A stretch of DNA of 64,000 nt from Lates calcarifer (GCF_001640805.2 NC_066850.1:1507149-1571148); one strand, 5' to 3'. Shown: positions 47,345 through 58,633, counted from the stretch's first letter. The notes: generated from the letters alone by a model not told the origin. Translations and numbers: made by a program.

Positions 47345-48645
47345 GAACTGAACATGTTGTGTCTTGTTTGTTTCCTCCATATAAAAACCAGCTGCACGTA
47401 TCTCCTCAAAAGACATTGGGATTCATAACATATAAATATAATGAATATATGATTGAATGTGACTCTTTCAAATACAAAAGTTCTTCCTCTATTCTGGAAA
47501 AAAAACGTCATCCTCCCAACAAAAAGAACACATTTATCCAGGAAAGGTCACGACTGAATTTGAAAAATGGACTGCTGGCTTGTGCAGCTACTGGAGATCC
47601 TTCCAGTCAGTGTAACTGAACCTCCCCTGACTCGAGTGAACTGATGACAGCCCAGTGATAACAGCGTACCCCCCAACAACCCCCCTCCCACTCTGCCTGT
47701 GGTAACAGCAGAGATGACACAGGTAGATAGACGAATGATGGGGGCGGGGGGGCAACATAGGTTACGGATAGATAAATGTGATGAGTGACAGTGACTTGTC
47801 AGATTTGCATGTAGCTGTTGTGAAATCATCTGTGAGCTTTCAAATAAAATATGACAGTGCAAAAAAACTCACTTTTACCTCGGGGGGGAAAGAAGCTCTG
47901 CCCTGAGTTTATTTTTAGTGAGGCAGTCAGAAGGCACAAGGATGATTCAGACGACATTCCTGTTCCCTGTCTCCTCCAGATGATGTTCCTTGGCCAACCG
48001 GACCATTACAAAACGCTGCCCAGACTCCCACAGCTTGACTGACAGTTTTCCTTTAGGCCAAATCTGGAACCATTTAGCTCATTCTTACAGAGGGGGGGTT
48101 GGAGGTTTTGGAGCTGGGTTATACAGGGTCAAAGAAAGAAGGGGCCCGGTGGGTCACGACCAGGAAAGGAAACAGATTTTTTTGTGCATATTGCTTAATG
48201 ATACCAAACTATTTGACCAGCTAGCTAAATTTTAGCCGCTATCCCAGGCTTCTAGTGCCAAATATCTGGATTCACAGCACTTGGCTTGTGGCTATTTGTA
48301 GGTTTCCCAACTGGTTGAGGCCCAGGCACAACCTGTCTGTTCTGCCTGACATAGTTTCACAGGGTTAAATGTCACTTAAACGCAGAAATTCATTAGTCAC
48401 GTTAACGACACGGTGTGAGGTTATCCACTGTTTTAATGACAGGATATCACCTTTCAGACAAGTCCTGAAATCATATGCCACTTCTCTTTTTTTCACTGCC
48501 GTCAGATACACTACCCTGGACCCAGTTAAATCATAACTTCATTTTCTGACAGATATCTGGGATAAGTAATGAGGCCGCAGGACAGATGAGCCTGGTGTAG
48601 TTCAGGTGAGAAGCCTTTCCAACAACCAGATACGCTGATAGGAAG
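47345..48645. other. Noncoding stretch, no gene seen
   Basis: A 63-codon ATG frame at 47851-48042 (+) and a 104-codon - strand frame (47548-47862) have no recognisable domains and no splice evidence. Confidence 0.4.
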
Positions 48646-48649
48646 ATAA

Positions 48650-49140
48650 CCTCTCGACACAGCGGTTTGCCATTCATCGCTCATGACATCCAAGCTGCCG
48701 TCACAAAGCGCGCAGTCCCACATCATTCTGGATTGTTTTCAAAGCAGCGTTCCATAAAGAAAAGAAGGGAGGAGAAGAAAGGACCGGGATAAAAGACGGC
48801 ATCAGAGATGTACAACGTGCTGCGCCTGACACTTTCATCAAACCGCGCTGCGTTTTCCACGCACCCAAAGGTGACAGGGTCCAGGATTTACCGACCCAGA
48901 GGCCCCTTTTGTGCTCTCCACGCTGCGCTGATCCTCGCTTCCTCTCCGGCTGCATGTGTAGGCCTATAGGCTTACCTTTTATACCCCTCTCCCTCTCTCT
49001 CTGTGTCTGCTGTAAATAGGCTTAATGTTACAGATGTCTGTGTGCGAGCACAAAGGGCCGAGGCGAAGCACAGAGGCCGGCTCTATTCTGCGTCGAAGCA
49101 AAGGGAACAGGTGGAAAGAGAGCGATTGCGACACAGAGGA
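48650..49140. promoter_or_regulatory. CpG-enriched block
   Basis: CpG is clearly above the local level; I count 13 CpGs in 48781-48960. GAGGCGAAGCACAGAGGCCG and CTGCGTCGAAGC near-repeat words follow at 49061-49100. It may be a small CpG island or a young repeat. No TATA or exon structure identified. Confidence 0.3.
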
Positions 49141-49280
49141 TGATCAGATTTCCCATTAAAAAGTACAGCAGCTATGTGTGTTTGTCAGGTGTGTATATGC
49201 ATTAGTGTGACATGGCTCTAGCAGCCATACCCCTGCTCCTTTTCACTGTCTGATCATCTGTGGATTGAAGCCTATTCTGC

Positions 49281-49338
49281 TGCCTCTGGATAAGAGCTTA
49301 GCCAAAAGTCCAACACGTGAAATGTAAGTTGTAAATCA
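49281..49338 (+). mobile_element. SINE/LINE-type 3' tail fragment
   Basis: GCCTCTGGATAAGAGCTTAG and CCAAAAG, then GTGAAATGTAAGTTGTAAAT, resemble the fish L2/CR1 and SINE tail also seen at 15373. Body not visible. Confidence 0.55.
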
Positions 49339-49344
49339 AACTGT

Positions 49345-50420
49345 CAGACGCTGTCAGAGCGGCGGCCAGCAGGGTGAACGAGGGCGTCCGCGGGTCCCCT
49401 CGCTGTGTGGGCCGACTGACTCCCTGGCAGGGACAATAAGCCATACTGTTTGACCTGCTCTCTCTGTCCCACTGCCAGGTTCATGGACATTCAAACGGCT
49501 CTCTCCCCCTCCCAGGACTCCACAGCTGAGACTGAAAAATCAGTCCAAACACTCTGTTCCACAAATGAGGGATCTGCTGCTCTCTCTCTGTCTAAACAGT
49601 AACATTGTTGACAGCCATGAACTAAATAATGGCATGGGTTTCTGTTCTTGTTCTGTCACTGGCTTAGTGACAGGTCAAGAGCTTCCTTCTGATTGGGTCC
49701 TCCCATGATTATCACCACTTATTTTTACCAAAACATCATCGTGATCATGCTCTAAATGCTGAATTCTTCTTAAAGTGATGCTCTTGGTGAATATGGTGGA
49801 TTTGCTGAAGATGTAAATCAGTGGTTCTCAGCCTCTTCCTGTTATGCTCTTATTTTGAAAGCAGAAAAAATATACTGCCATCTGCCCTAAAGTCTGGAAA
49901 TCAGCAACAAAACAAGCCAGTCTTAAAAATGAGCCACCATAGTTTAAAAACATCAAGGACAAAGCAAAACCCAGGACAAGATAGACTTTTACTGATCTTA
50001 AACTCAAGTCTGAAACTGTCCAGCTGCTGGGAAATCAGAGTTTAGATGTAAAGAGAAGAGAATCTTTTCTCAGTGGAGCGGGCCTGTTTTAAAACCTCCA
50101 CCTGTCCACCGCCTCTCCTCATCATCACACAGGTACACAGTCTCACCTGAGCTGCCCAGGTGTATATACTGCTACAGGTGGACATACCTGGTTTCATGTT
50201 TTCCTGTGGGTGTCTTTATGGTAGTGATTGATGAGTTTACAGTGACCCTATCATACATACTTTACGGTATTTTGAACTCATAGATTCTGATGTGACCCTC
50301 GTATCTTCTGGGAAAATGGACCATGTGCACTTTGTGTTGCCTCCAAACTATCTTTCCTGAAGCCATGGCCTGGATGTATAGAGTGTACAGTTATGTCCGC
50401 CTGTAAGTGAGAAGTGTGTG
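49345..50420. other. Noncoding stretch 5' of the candidate promoter
   Basis: GC-rich patch at 49355-49415 (GAGCGGCGGCCAGCAGG, GGCGTCCGCGGGTCCCC). Otherwise unremarkable. No exon found. Confidence 0.4.
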
Positions 50421-50423
50421 TGT

Positions 50424-50461
50424 GGAGGAGGAGGAGGAGGAGGGATGGTGGAGGGGGGGGG
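50424..50461 (+). repeat. GGA repeat and G9 run next to promoter candidate
   Basis: Six GGA-type units (GGAGGAGGAGGAGGAGGAGG) then GGATGGTGGAGGGGGGGGG. Quadruplex-capable, immediately upstream of the CCAAT box. Confidence 0.9.
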
Positions 50462-50464
50462 CTT

Positions 50465-50560
50465 TATGTTTAAGCCAATAGGCGCAGAGCAGAGCTAATG
50501 TCATTTCTTGACGCTGTAACTTGGTGCCAGAGCTGCGCAGCGCTCAGCCCCTGGTGAGCG
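50465..50560 (+). promoter_or_regulatory. Candidate CCAAT-box promoter
   Basis: AAGCCAATAGG places a CCAAT box at 50475-50479. About 55-70 bases downstream is a GC-rich AGCTGCGCAGCGCTCAGCC, where transcription could start. No TATA box is evident. Support comes from the well-formed splice donor 200 bases downstream; without RNA data this is inference. Confidence 0.35.
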
Positions 50561-50755
50561 TCTCCCTCTCTGTCTGTATCTGTCTGTGTCCATGATCATG
50601 CACTGAAAGACCACATCTACTGAGCTGATTCAGGAATCGGAAGAGTTGTGTTTTGCTGGTCGCAGTCAGCCCGGATGCCTCCACAGTCGTGATTATATTT
50701 TTTGATAAACGGAATATTCAGCCCGACCCTGGACCCGAGTTGTTGCCTCTGAGAG
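50535..50755 (+). other. Candidate non-coding first exon (5' UTR) with splice donor
   Basis: Ends at GAGAG|GTGAGTGTG, a near-perfect vertebrate donor (exon end 50755). Upstream ATGs open only tiny frames: one of five codons including stop at 50592-50606 and one of six at 50675-50692. The longer frame over the end starts at TTG. So the exon would be untranslated or part of a long non-coding RNA; the start codon would lie in a later exon outside what I can see. An alternative weaker donor is CTG|GTGAGC at about 50552. The 5' end is approximate. Confidence 0.35.
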
Positions 50756-50809
50756 GTGAGTGTGAAGGTTTCTGGCTCAGAGCTGTTAAATTCAGTTTAT
50801 TTAATAACG

Positions 50810-50810
<1 letters not shown>

Positions 50811-50842
<32 letters not shown>
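50811..50842. repeat. (TG)n microsatellite
   Basis: Sixteen uninterrupted TG units, about 55 bases into the putative intron 1. Confidence 0.97.
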
Positions 50843-50845
<3 letters not shown>

Positions 50846-50849
50846 GTTT

Positions 50850-51960
50850 TACAGTAAATCTATGATCATGAAAAAAACTGTGGGTCAAGTCTAGAGGCTT
50901 GTTCTTCATCTTTTAGAGAGAAATATGGAAATGATTTGTCTCTCCATTACTTCATGAAAACCAGAAGAAAAGAGTTGGTTCAGTGACACATTTCCCCTGA
51001 AGGAGGAGAGAGAGGGAGAAAAGTGAATCTGTGGCTGAGTCGAGCAGGGCGCAGATTCTTCGCTTGAAAGTGTGTGTGTATGTGTGCGTGCGTAAAGACG
51101 CACATAATGGACGGTTGCATTTTGGTTTCCAGATGTGTGGACTCAGCTGTTGCTTGTCACTCAGGTGGTCTCTCTCTCTCTCTCTCTCACTGTCTTCCCC
51201 CGGTTTCCCTCTCTTCTCTTCACGGGCTCGCTCGGCTTCTCTTGAACTCCTCAGAATCACTTCGGTGTTGACAGACCACAGCCCAGATCCGCAGAAAACA
51301 TCACAAAGAGAAGCCACATCACTTCAGCCACACAACAGCTGAACAACGAAGGCGTCTTCTCATACTCAGTCATACTTCAGACTTGAATCCACTTTTAAAA
51401 CAGGTGTAAAAAAAAAAAAACACCTGAATCTTGAGCGTTAACTTTTCTTTTCTCTGTTTCTTCGTGTGAGCTCAGTAACGCGTTGTCCTGGGTTCTGTCT
51501 CCACCACGTGCTCGAAAATGAATCCTAAAAAGTCTGTTTAAACACTGATCATGAGTGTGATCCTGTAATGACGTGTTAACAGCGCAGTGTGATCTGTATT
51601 GAAGCCAGTGGTGGCACCTAGTGGTTGGGGAGATGGTGGAGATGCTGCAGTGATGGCTGCAGGCTTTTGGAGCTTGTTGTGTTTTTTCCATCTCATCGTT
51701 TCATCTCAGATGCATTTCAGAATTAAAGCAGGTTTGCAACATGTTCTTCAATCTGATCTGTGGCTTAGATTAAAATTCAAATCTTAATATTCCACTATGC
51801 CATGCAGGCTTGGTCAGTGTGAATGACTGATCCAGGATCAGAGCAGCTGAGGATCAGGTGACTGAGGTGTATCCTCCCTCTGTGGGAGGCCAGACTATGC
51901 TGCACTTTGCTGGGGGTACACATGCTGCAATGCTAAGCCTTTGTTAATGAGTATGTGCCT
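50850..51960. other. Noncoding stretch, no gene seen
   Basis: CT run at 51169-51188 and A12 near 51409. 51590-51650 has a 'GGCACCTAGTGGTTGGGG' word like those at the ends of some repeats. The 121-codon - strand frame (50952-51317) is shaped by the CT run and has no domain. Confidence 0.45.
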
Positions 51961-51961
51961 C

Positions 51962-52085
51962 TGTGTGTGTGTGTGTGTGTTCTTGTCTGTGTGTGGTACT
52001 GGGTGTGAGTGCTTATGAACCTGCGTGTGTGCATGTGTGTTTATCTGTGCATCTGCATTTCTGGCATGTGTGTGTGTGTGTGTGT

Positions 52086-52130
<45 letters not shown>
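51962..52130. repeat. GT-rich DNA ending in (TG)n(AG)n compound microsatellite
   Basis: Interrupted GT from 51962, then (TG)10 at 52067-52086 and about twenty-one AG units at 52089-52130. Confidence 0.97.
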
Positions 52131-52132
<2 letters not shown>

Positions 52133-52134
52133 GT

Positions 52135-52370
52135 TTGGGCTCAGGAGTTAAGCTGCTGTTAATTGGTCAGCCATTTGGACCACATGGGAGAGTGAAGTCA
52201 GGCAGTGAAGTGATTGGTATGTTTGAGTTCTGTGGGACATCACACTGATCCTGTGCTTTTAATGGATTTTGAACAGCATCTTCTCAATCGGTATTTGTCA
52301 CATATTTAATGCTGTGATCCACAGTAACTTGTGTACGACAGTAGAATTCTTTTGAAGAAAGAAAGGTGGA
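52135..52370. other. Noncoding, nothing seen
   Basis: No recognisable feature. Confidence 0.45.
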
Positions 52371-52372
52371 GT

Positions 52373-52427
52373 TGGTTAGCAGCCAGTTAGCCTAGCTTAG
52401 TAAAAATACTGCAATCAGGGGGAAAAA
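52373..52427 (-). mobile_element. G-family core remnant
   Basis: GTTAGCAGCCAGTTAGCCTA and GCTTAGTAAAAATACTGCAA, then GGGGGAAAAA, resemble the 'CCGGTTAGCTTAGCTTAGCATAAAGACTGGAA' core in diverged form. Confidence 0.35.
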
Positions 52428-52429
52428 CG

Positions 52430-53375
52430 TCTGTGTCTTTGACAGCGAGGCTCGATAGAGGGGTTTTCGCCAGCTTCACGAAGGCGAGCCGGGGTGAAAA
52501 GGTTGATTTTTGTTTAAACATGTCAAAGCGAAGAGGAGAAAAATACTTGAGCTGAGGAGGATGTGAATCAGAGGGGAGGATGTGATCTCCAAGAGATGAC
52601 CTTTCAGGTTTCGACAAAGAAGACAGAGAATGACTGGACACGAAACGTCACACAATCACGAGTCCAGCTTTGGCAGGAGAGGTGCATGGATGATGAATGT
52701 GGCCTTGACTTTTTAAAGCCCTGCTGACTTGTTGTTTATGGATGATTTCTGAACTGACAGGCTCATTTTTCAATATCTTTAGATTAGAAACACGGAGCTA
52801 CGTCCTACACTTCTTCGTTTTCTCATATGCAGCCCAGATTCTCATTCTCCAGTGGGGTTTGAGTGCCAGAGAGGAAATCCAGCCTGGAGATTGTTTTGAT
52901 ATTGTTGGACAGTCTCCTGGAAAACCTTTTTGCTCGGCGACCAGGGTTGTTCTGGATTTAGAGACATTGGCTCCTCGGCTTAAACACCTCATCTGATCAC
53001 AGCAGTAAAACTGTTTGAAGGCCTCAAAAATGTGCCGTGTATCGCCTCTTTTTGTTTGAAAATAAATTCCAAGGAGATTAGCAGTGAATTCTGACACTTA
53101 AATCCCTGGTTAGCTTAATTTCATAGCTCTTGGTCGCCCTCAGTGATGAATTTATAGTGTTTTAGAGCAGTTTCTCCAGTTGACAGTACATAATTTTCTA
53201 AACACAAACTACTGGTGTGTACATTCAGGATGGGTTGCTCCTGGCCATCCTTCAGGGGGGTGGTGCAGTAGTCACAGATTTCTTGTGTCCTGGTGTTTGA
53301 GTTGGAGCACGGATTGGCATTAGATTAAATAAATGGAACTAATAAGAAACATAAACATGAGTGTGAGGTTTGTGT
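52430..53375. other. Noncoding stretch with frames open on both strands
   Basis: 52742-52996 (+, ATG, 84 codons) and 52798-53097 (-, 99 codons) overlap. A pyrimidine-rich acceptor-like TTTTTCAATATCTTTAG ends at 52782 inside the + frame. No domain is recognised in either peptide and no donor of quality follows, so no gene is called. Confidence 0.35.
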
Positions 53376-53379
53376 GTGA

Positions 53380-53380
<1 letters not shown>

Positions 53381-53417
<37 letters not shown>
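53381..53417. repeat. Compound (TG)n(AG)n microsatellite
   Basis: Eight TG units, then about ten AG units. Confidence 0.97.
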
Positions 53418-53418
<1 letters not shown>

Positions 53419-53580
53419 CTCCATCTATTAGTAAGTCAACACTGTTCTGTCTGTGTGCCTCTGTCTGCCTAATACCTCAGACCAACATGTGTACACACAG
53501 GCAAGTTTGTGCTGTCATACTGGAATTAATCGAGTGTGGGGTTGTGTAAATCATTCCAAACCTCAGAAAACACACCCTCT

Positions 53581-53628
53581 CACACACACCCTCACACACA
53601 CATATATATATATACACACACACACACA
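53581..53628. repeat. (CA)n(TA)n(CA)n microsatellite
   Basis: CA runs flank a core of about six AT units. The centre can pair with itself. Confidence 0.95.
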
Positions 53629-53631
53629 TTT

Positions 53632-54240
53632 GCTTGCCAAGCAGCTATCCCCTGTAGTTGTGTGTGAAGGGCCAATCACCGAACAGGAGAAACAGAACAG
53701 TGAACAATGAAAAACAGACGTTTCTCAGAAGAACAGAGGTCTCAAGGTAATACCCTGAATTTTACTCAGGAACCACCCAGTTATACCCGCTATCAGCTGC
53801 ACTGCTGCGTGCAAACCGATCTTTATTAATCTTATTGGTCATTTATCAAGAAAAAAAATCCCAAACGTTCCCAGATTACAGCTCCTCAAATGTGAGGAAT
53901 TGCTGCTTCTCTCTCTCTCATGTACTTTTATGTTGATGTTTTTGGACAAATCAAGATGTCTAAACTAAAGTAAAGACGCTGGAGTTGTGAGCAGCTGTGA
54001 TTGGCGTTTGATTAATTAAGAGCTTAATGGATAATGAGAAGAAAAAGTGAGCTCTTTGCTGTGTCGTCCATGTTTGAAGGAAATAATGCTCTTTAAATGG
54101 TGAAAGAGAATCTAATAGTGTGTATATGTGTTGGCTTACAGAAGCCACAAACCATTGCTATGCCGAGGAGGTGAAGGGTAAAGTGTGTAAATGTGTGTGT
54201 GTGGGGGTTGGGACGGCGGCCCTTGATCTACGAACACTTC
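53632..54240. other. Noncoding stretch, no gene seen
   Basis: AT-rich. No feature recognised. Confidence 0.45.
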
Positions 54241-54244
54241 TCGT

Positions 54245-54535
54245 GATCCTCGCGCTCATTGAGTGGTTTCAGACCAAACCCTGCAGGCCACATTGGCTCC
54301 ACAAGCCTGGTATTATGGTCAGCTTGTGGGGAAGGAAAAGTAATCCAGGGCTTAGAGGAATATCAGACACTGAGTAATGGACTCCGAGAGGGAGTTGCTC
54401 TCTTTTCTGTGTTAAAACTTGCCGCTGAAATAAAAAAGTTGCCCGCAGCACTTGCTAAGTGATGCAAAACCGAGGTGTTGTTGAGAGTTCGACTCGTGCC
54501 TGCGAGTGAGAGTCGATTTGGCACCAACTTAATTA
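54245..54535. promoter_or_regulatory. Candidate conserved block with helical open frame
   Basis: Repeat-free and even in composition. The + frame beginning at TTG 54259 ends at 54462 and reads 'VIQGLEEYQTLSNGLREGVA' and 'LKLAAEIKKLPAALAK', helical-looking but in no family I know. It is followed by GAGTTCGACTCGTGCC. Exon or conserved noncoding DNA cannot be separated here. Confidence 0.2.
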
Positions 54536-54570
54536 CCTATACACACAGCTCTATTTGATGATGATTAAAG

Positions 54571-54571
<1 letters not shown>

Positions 54572-54606
<35 letters not shown>
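54572..54606. repeat. Compound (CT)n(CA)n microsatellite
   Basis: Eight CT units (54572-54587), then nine and a half CA units. Confidence 0.97.
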
Positions 54607-54608
<2 letters not shown>

Positions 54609-54609
54609 G

Positions 54610-55800
54610 CCCAGACGCTGCCAGTCGCCAGCCTCGGCAGTTATGGAGACATTAAAGGTGATGATTATTAGATGATAATAATTAAAAGGCTTTAAAGCTC
54701 TGGTAAAGGTAAACAGTATAGATAGAAGCACAGGCTCATATAGGAAGACAAGATCGCTGTGCAACAACCACGTAATTATTCCCAGTCAAATGACCACCCT
54801 GAGGCAGAACACAAATGATAGCTTTCAGTTTGGTTTTTGATTGGGAGAAACATAAAAGGGTCTCTGCGACAGATTCAGGTTTGTTGGGTGCTAAATCACT
54901 CCGACAGTGTCACTGTTGTGGTGCGAAAACCTCTTAATTCCAGCTCTGGTGATGGTGTTTCCCAGTTTGATGTTCAGCGGTTCACCCTCTCTAAATCCAT
55001 CAGATAATGTCAAAAAAGCATCACCTCAGTACCAAAAACAGTCAACAACATAACAACATAATTAGAATTGTTCCTGCAAAGTGAATATATAAGGAAACTT
55101 TTTATTCCTGATTCTGGGATCAGTGTTTGGGTGCGTGCATCAGGAAAACATGACTTGGCTTCAACTTTCCCTCCTTAAATTGGTCTCATGTGGCCTCATG
55201 TGTTGGACATTGTGTTCCTGAGGCTCCTGAGCTGAATGTCTCAGCTCAGGCCTAATCAGGGACAGTGTGCTCCTTCTCTTTTCCTCTCTCTCCCTTGCTC
55301 ACCTCCCCTCTCTTTTACCAATTCACCTCTCTTTCAATATGCATGAAGCCTCAGATGGCACAGGATGTTCTCACGAATCCGTGTCTGTTTTTTTCCATGG
55401 ACTAATCACTGTCAGTCTGCTTTAAAAACAAACAAACACAGGCAGATGAGGTGGAGATGATTTTTGAAACTTTGTGACAAATTTATATTTACAATTTCCA
55501 TAAACCTTCGGCTGTTGGGTGGTCGTCTGTCTCTGCAGAGATCTCTGGGGGATGTTTCCTATCTGTCACTGTATCTCTCTGTGGCCTCACGCCATCCCAG
55601 AGGAATACCAGCCTCTTAATTCATCCAGAGGGGAAATGGCTCCATCCAATCTGATGCCACCCGGAGTCAGGAAATGGCCTGTTGTGATAAAAACTGTATA
55701 AGTGAGGGTGGGGAAAATTACAGGATTTTCACCAAATTCACCAAAAGCTGCACATTTGCTTTTGCTTGAGCACTTCCAGGAGCTTTGCTTTCAGCGCAGA
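54610..55800. other. Noncoding stretch, no gene seen
   Basis: Pyrimidine-rich at 55270-55335. The 60-codon + frame at 55519 lacks a domain. No family recognised. Confidence 0.45.
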
Positions 55801-55807
55801 GTGGCCA

Positions 55808-56000
55808 TTAAAGCTGCTATAATCTATATTTTTAACACAACAACGGATCGAACAACTGGTATGATATGAAGAGTCGATCTTAGCGACAAACCCACAGGGA
55901 ATTATCACCCGACTCTGTAGTTCCTCTCAGGTTTAGCTTGTTGTTTTGGTCCATTCATTCATAGGCAACTGTATGCTAGCAGGTGATAATATGTCAGCCC
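55808..56000 (+). mobile_element. A-family dispersed repeat
   Basis: TTAAAGCTGCTATAATCTAT opening, 'GGATCGAACAACTGGTATGA', ACAAACCCACAGGGAATTAT, CACCCGACTCTG and GCTTGTTGTTTTGGT parallel the copy at 6335 word for word. The distal part is lost or diverged. Confidence 0.7.
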
Positions 56001-56004
56001 CTAA

Positions 56005-57055
56005 GCAGCCCCCGTTTCTGGATGGCAAGTCCTCCTCAAAGTGAAAACTGCACCTTCGAGTCATCAAGCAGCAGCGTATCCCTCAGCTGTGACAATTTCA
56101 TCTCCGAGAGGAGAGGGAGAATGTAACAGATATGCACCCGCGGTGGTTAGCTGATGAAAGCTCGGGGCTTCCCAAGTGCACTTTGCAAAAGCAATACAAA
56201 CAGTGATTTGACTGTTGTCTGGGTTTTGCCGCTGTGAGACCCATCCGTTCCTCTTTTTTTTCCTCGCCTGTGAAAAGGATTTAAATTGCCACTTGCATTA
56301 ATGAGGTAGTAAATAAATGTCTTTTGTGTTTATACTAATGACCTCGGAAACCAGACAGTAAACTGGGGGCTAAGGCGTTCATTATCTCTAACCAGCCACC
56401 CGTGAAATCCAACATGTGCGGGCTTGTTTATGTGTGTGCACATGTACAGTATGTATTCTGTGCACATTCACACACATGTTTTTATTTATCCTAGTCTTCA
56501 CCTATGTCTGTTAGAGCGAGCATATGATCCCTTCAGAGAAGACTCTCAGGCATCCCCCTCAGGGACTTTCAGACATCTGGTTGCAGATGGACAGCTTATA
56601 TCTTCAAGTAATATGTCCAGTTAAGCCCCCGGGAGCCGCCGCTGTGCACATCATTACAACCCTCCTCCGGCTTCACTGAAACCCTATCGTTTGGTTCAGT
56701 GGGGTACAAATATGCTGTATATCCTTTTATACTACTTCCTCCCCGGTCCGTCTCCCATCTGTTGCAGATTAGTCTTCAGTGTGTGTTTAGAGAGCTGAGC
56801 CTGTCGCCGAGCGGGACTGATAGTAAACCCAGAAGGTTTTAGTCAGAACTGTCAGGTAGGTCTGAATTAACAGAGAGGCCAACTGAGGATATGGCTGGCT
56901 GAGAAGAAGGATGAGGAGGGAGAGACAGGCAGCGAGAGGGGGTGAGACGGGCTCTGGAGTTACACAGCCTGTCTGTTTACCCATGAACCTCAGGCCCGCT
57001 ACTCGAGGGTCAGTGTGGAATGCCAACGGCGGCTGCCTGGGAGAGAGGGTAGCGG
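56005..57055. other. Noncoding stretch, no gene seen
   Basis: Moderately CpG-richer toward 57000. The 100-codon - strand frame (56787-57089) is proline-rich from the G-tract complement and has no domain. Confidence 0.45.
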
Positions 57056-57057
57056 CC

Positions 57058-57075
57058 GGGGGGGGTGGGGGTGGG
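57058..57075 (+). repeat. G-quadruplex-capable G tract
   Basis: G8-T-G5-T-G3. Can satisfy the quadruplex rule if the G8 supplies two runs. Confidence 0.85.
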
Positions 57076-57079
57076 CAAA

Positions 57080-58068
57080 CACCCCGCAAAAACGGCCAGT
57101 CATGCCACTTTCCCTGTGATAGTGGGTTTATTTAAGCGCGGAGCTCAAAGCGACTCTCATATGACACATAGCCTCGATATCTGTCGCCCCCGTGGCATCC
57201 AAACCCGCCACCAAAATGTTACCGTGCTGAGCTAAGCTCATATCACTCAGCTGTTTTGTTATCTGTCTGTGTCTCAGTCACTGGCTCAGTAACCCATATA
57301 AAGCTAAACAACAACACAAAAAAGCACCTTGGGAATGTGCAGCAGAACTAAAGGCTATATGGTTTCACATGCACACGCCCTTCTCCGACACTGTGCTGCC
57401 TTGAGAACTGTGCCAGCCCATGTAGGCCAAACTACAGGCCGAGTGTGACAAAGTGCCTGAGGCTGCAAAGTTGGTCAGACCCGCCGTTCCCCGGCTCTTG
57501 TTGTGTTTCCAATGCTAAATTATGGGAAAGTGAGGGTGCTGGTTGTGTAATACACAGACGGTTAATGCATGTGTGTGTGTGTCTGTATAAGCGTATGTTT
57601 GTCTGTTCCGCTTGACTGATGTGCCATCCCTCCAGGGCCCTGTCATTAAGCCTCTGTGTACACAACCCCAATCCCTGGCCTACATCTATCTCTTATACAA
57701 AATTCATGGGGGATTCACACACTCACATACAAATAACCGCAACCAGCTTTCCCATATTAAACGTGATGCAACGCTCTGGCTTGTCTTGCATGATATGTCG
57801 TCATATTTAGCTGTTTTTACATTTGCCTCTGTCTCTTTTTGTTTTTGTTTTTATTGATACGTTTCTCACAGGCGATGCGTTTGAGTGGCACAGCTCGTTA
57901 AAGGTCTCAACTTATCTGTTTCTTTTGGCTGATATGTGACACACTTTGATTTACAGAGGGACTTCTCATAATGGCAGCGATAAAACGACATCATTCTTAG
58001 TTCAGTCAGACTGTTACAAAGGCCAGTAAAAATAATTTTTTTTCTAATGGAAGCAGCTCGAGTCATCG
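57080..58068. other. Noncoding stretch, no gene seen
   Basis: Short GT run near 57571. Frames at 57432-57857 lack domains. T-rich near 58035. Confidence 0.45.
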
Positions 58069-58071
58069 CTT

Positions 58072-58320
58072 CATTTTCCCGTTAACAAGAACAAGAGAAA
58101 CTGGTTTCTTATCTTTTAGTGTAGCCTTACAGTTTGTTTGACTTTTCTTTTTTGAATAGCAGCTGGGATATTTCACTGTTTTATTTCAGTTATCACACTT
58201 TGTAGGTCTTATATCAGAGCCCTAATCATGACGCCCTGTGCTTATATTACTATTCAAGTGAAGTGATTCATGCATTTTCCCAGTCAACAAGAACAAGACA
58301 ATCTGGTTCTTGATATTTTC
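58072..58320 (+). repeat. Imperfect direct repeat pair, 201-base spacing
   Basis: CATTTTCCCGTTAACAAGAA at 58072 recurs as CATTTTCCCAGTCAACAAGA at 58273, and similarity continues for about 47 bases (ACAAGAGAAACTGGTTTCTT versus ACAAGACAATCTGGTTCTTG). The sequence between the copies does not obviously match the sequence after the second copy, so only this motif is duplicated. Confidence 0.7.
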
Positions 58321-58461
58321 CCCATCAGTCGCTCACTCAGCTCTGTTCCAGTTATAAATATCTGCCTGTACTTTCTCTTCTGCATAAGATCATTTCAAAC
58401 TGCTTTGTGTATGTGAGGCAAAGTGATCTCAGCAGCCTGGGTTTTTATTAAGACGCTTCAA

Positions 58462-58481
58462 ACACACACACACACACACAC
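58462..58481. repeat. (AC)n microsatellite
   Basis: About ten AC units. Confidence 0.96.
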
Positions 58482-58588
58482 TCCTTTCACAATGGTGCTT
58501 ACAGTGACCTCTGGCTTTTATTAAAGAAGGAATGCATCACTTAACAATATCAAATTAACGTTGGATGAGATGCACAAGACTCTCTTTG

Positions 58589-58633
<45 letters not shown>

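Noticed and set aside
50653..50865. 70-codon + strand frame over the candidate first exon
   Set aside because: It starts at TTG, crosses the splice donor and ends beyond a TG microsatellite.
54485..54500. GAGTTCGACTCGTGCC as a tRNA T-arm
   Set aside because: No acceptor, D-arm or anticodon arm can be folded around it.
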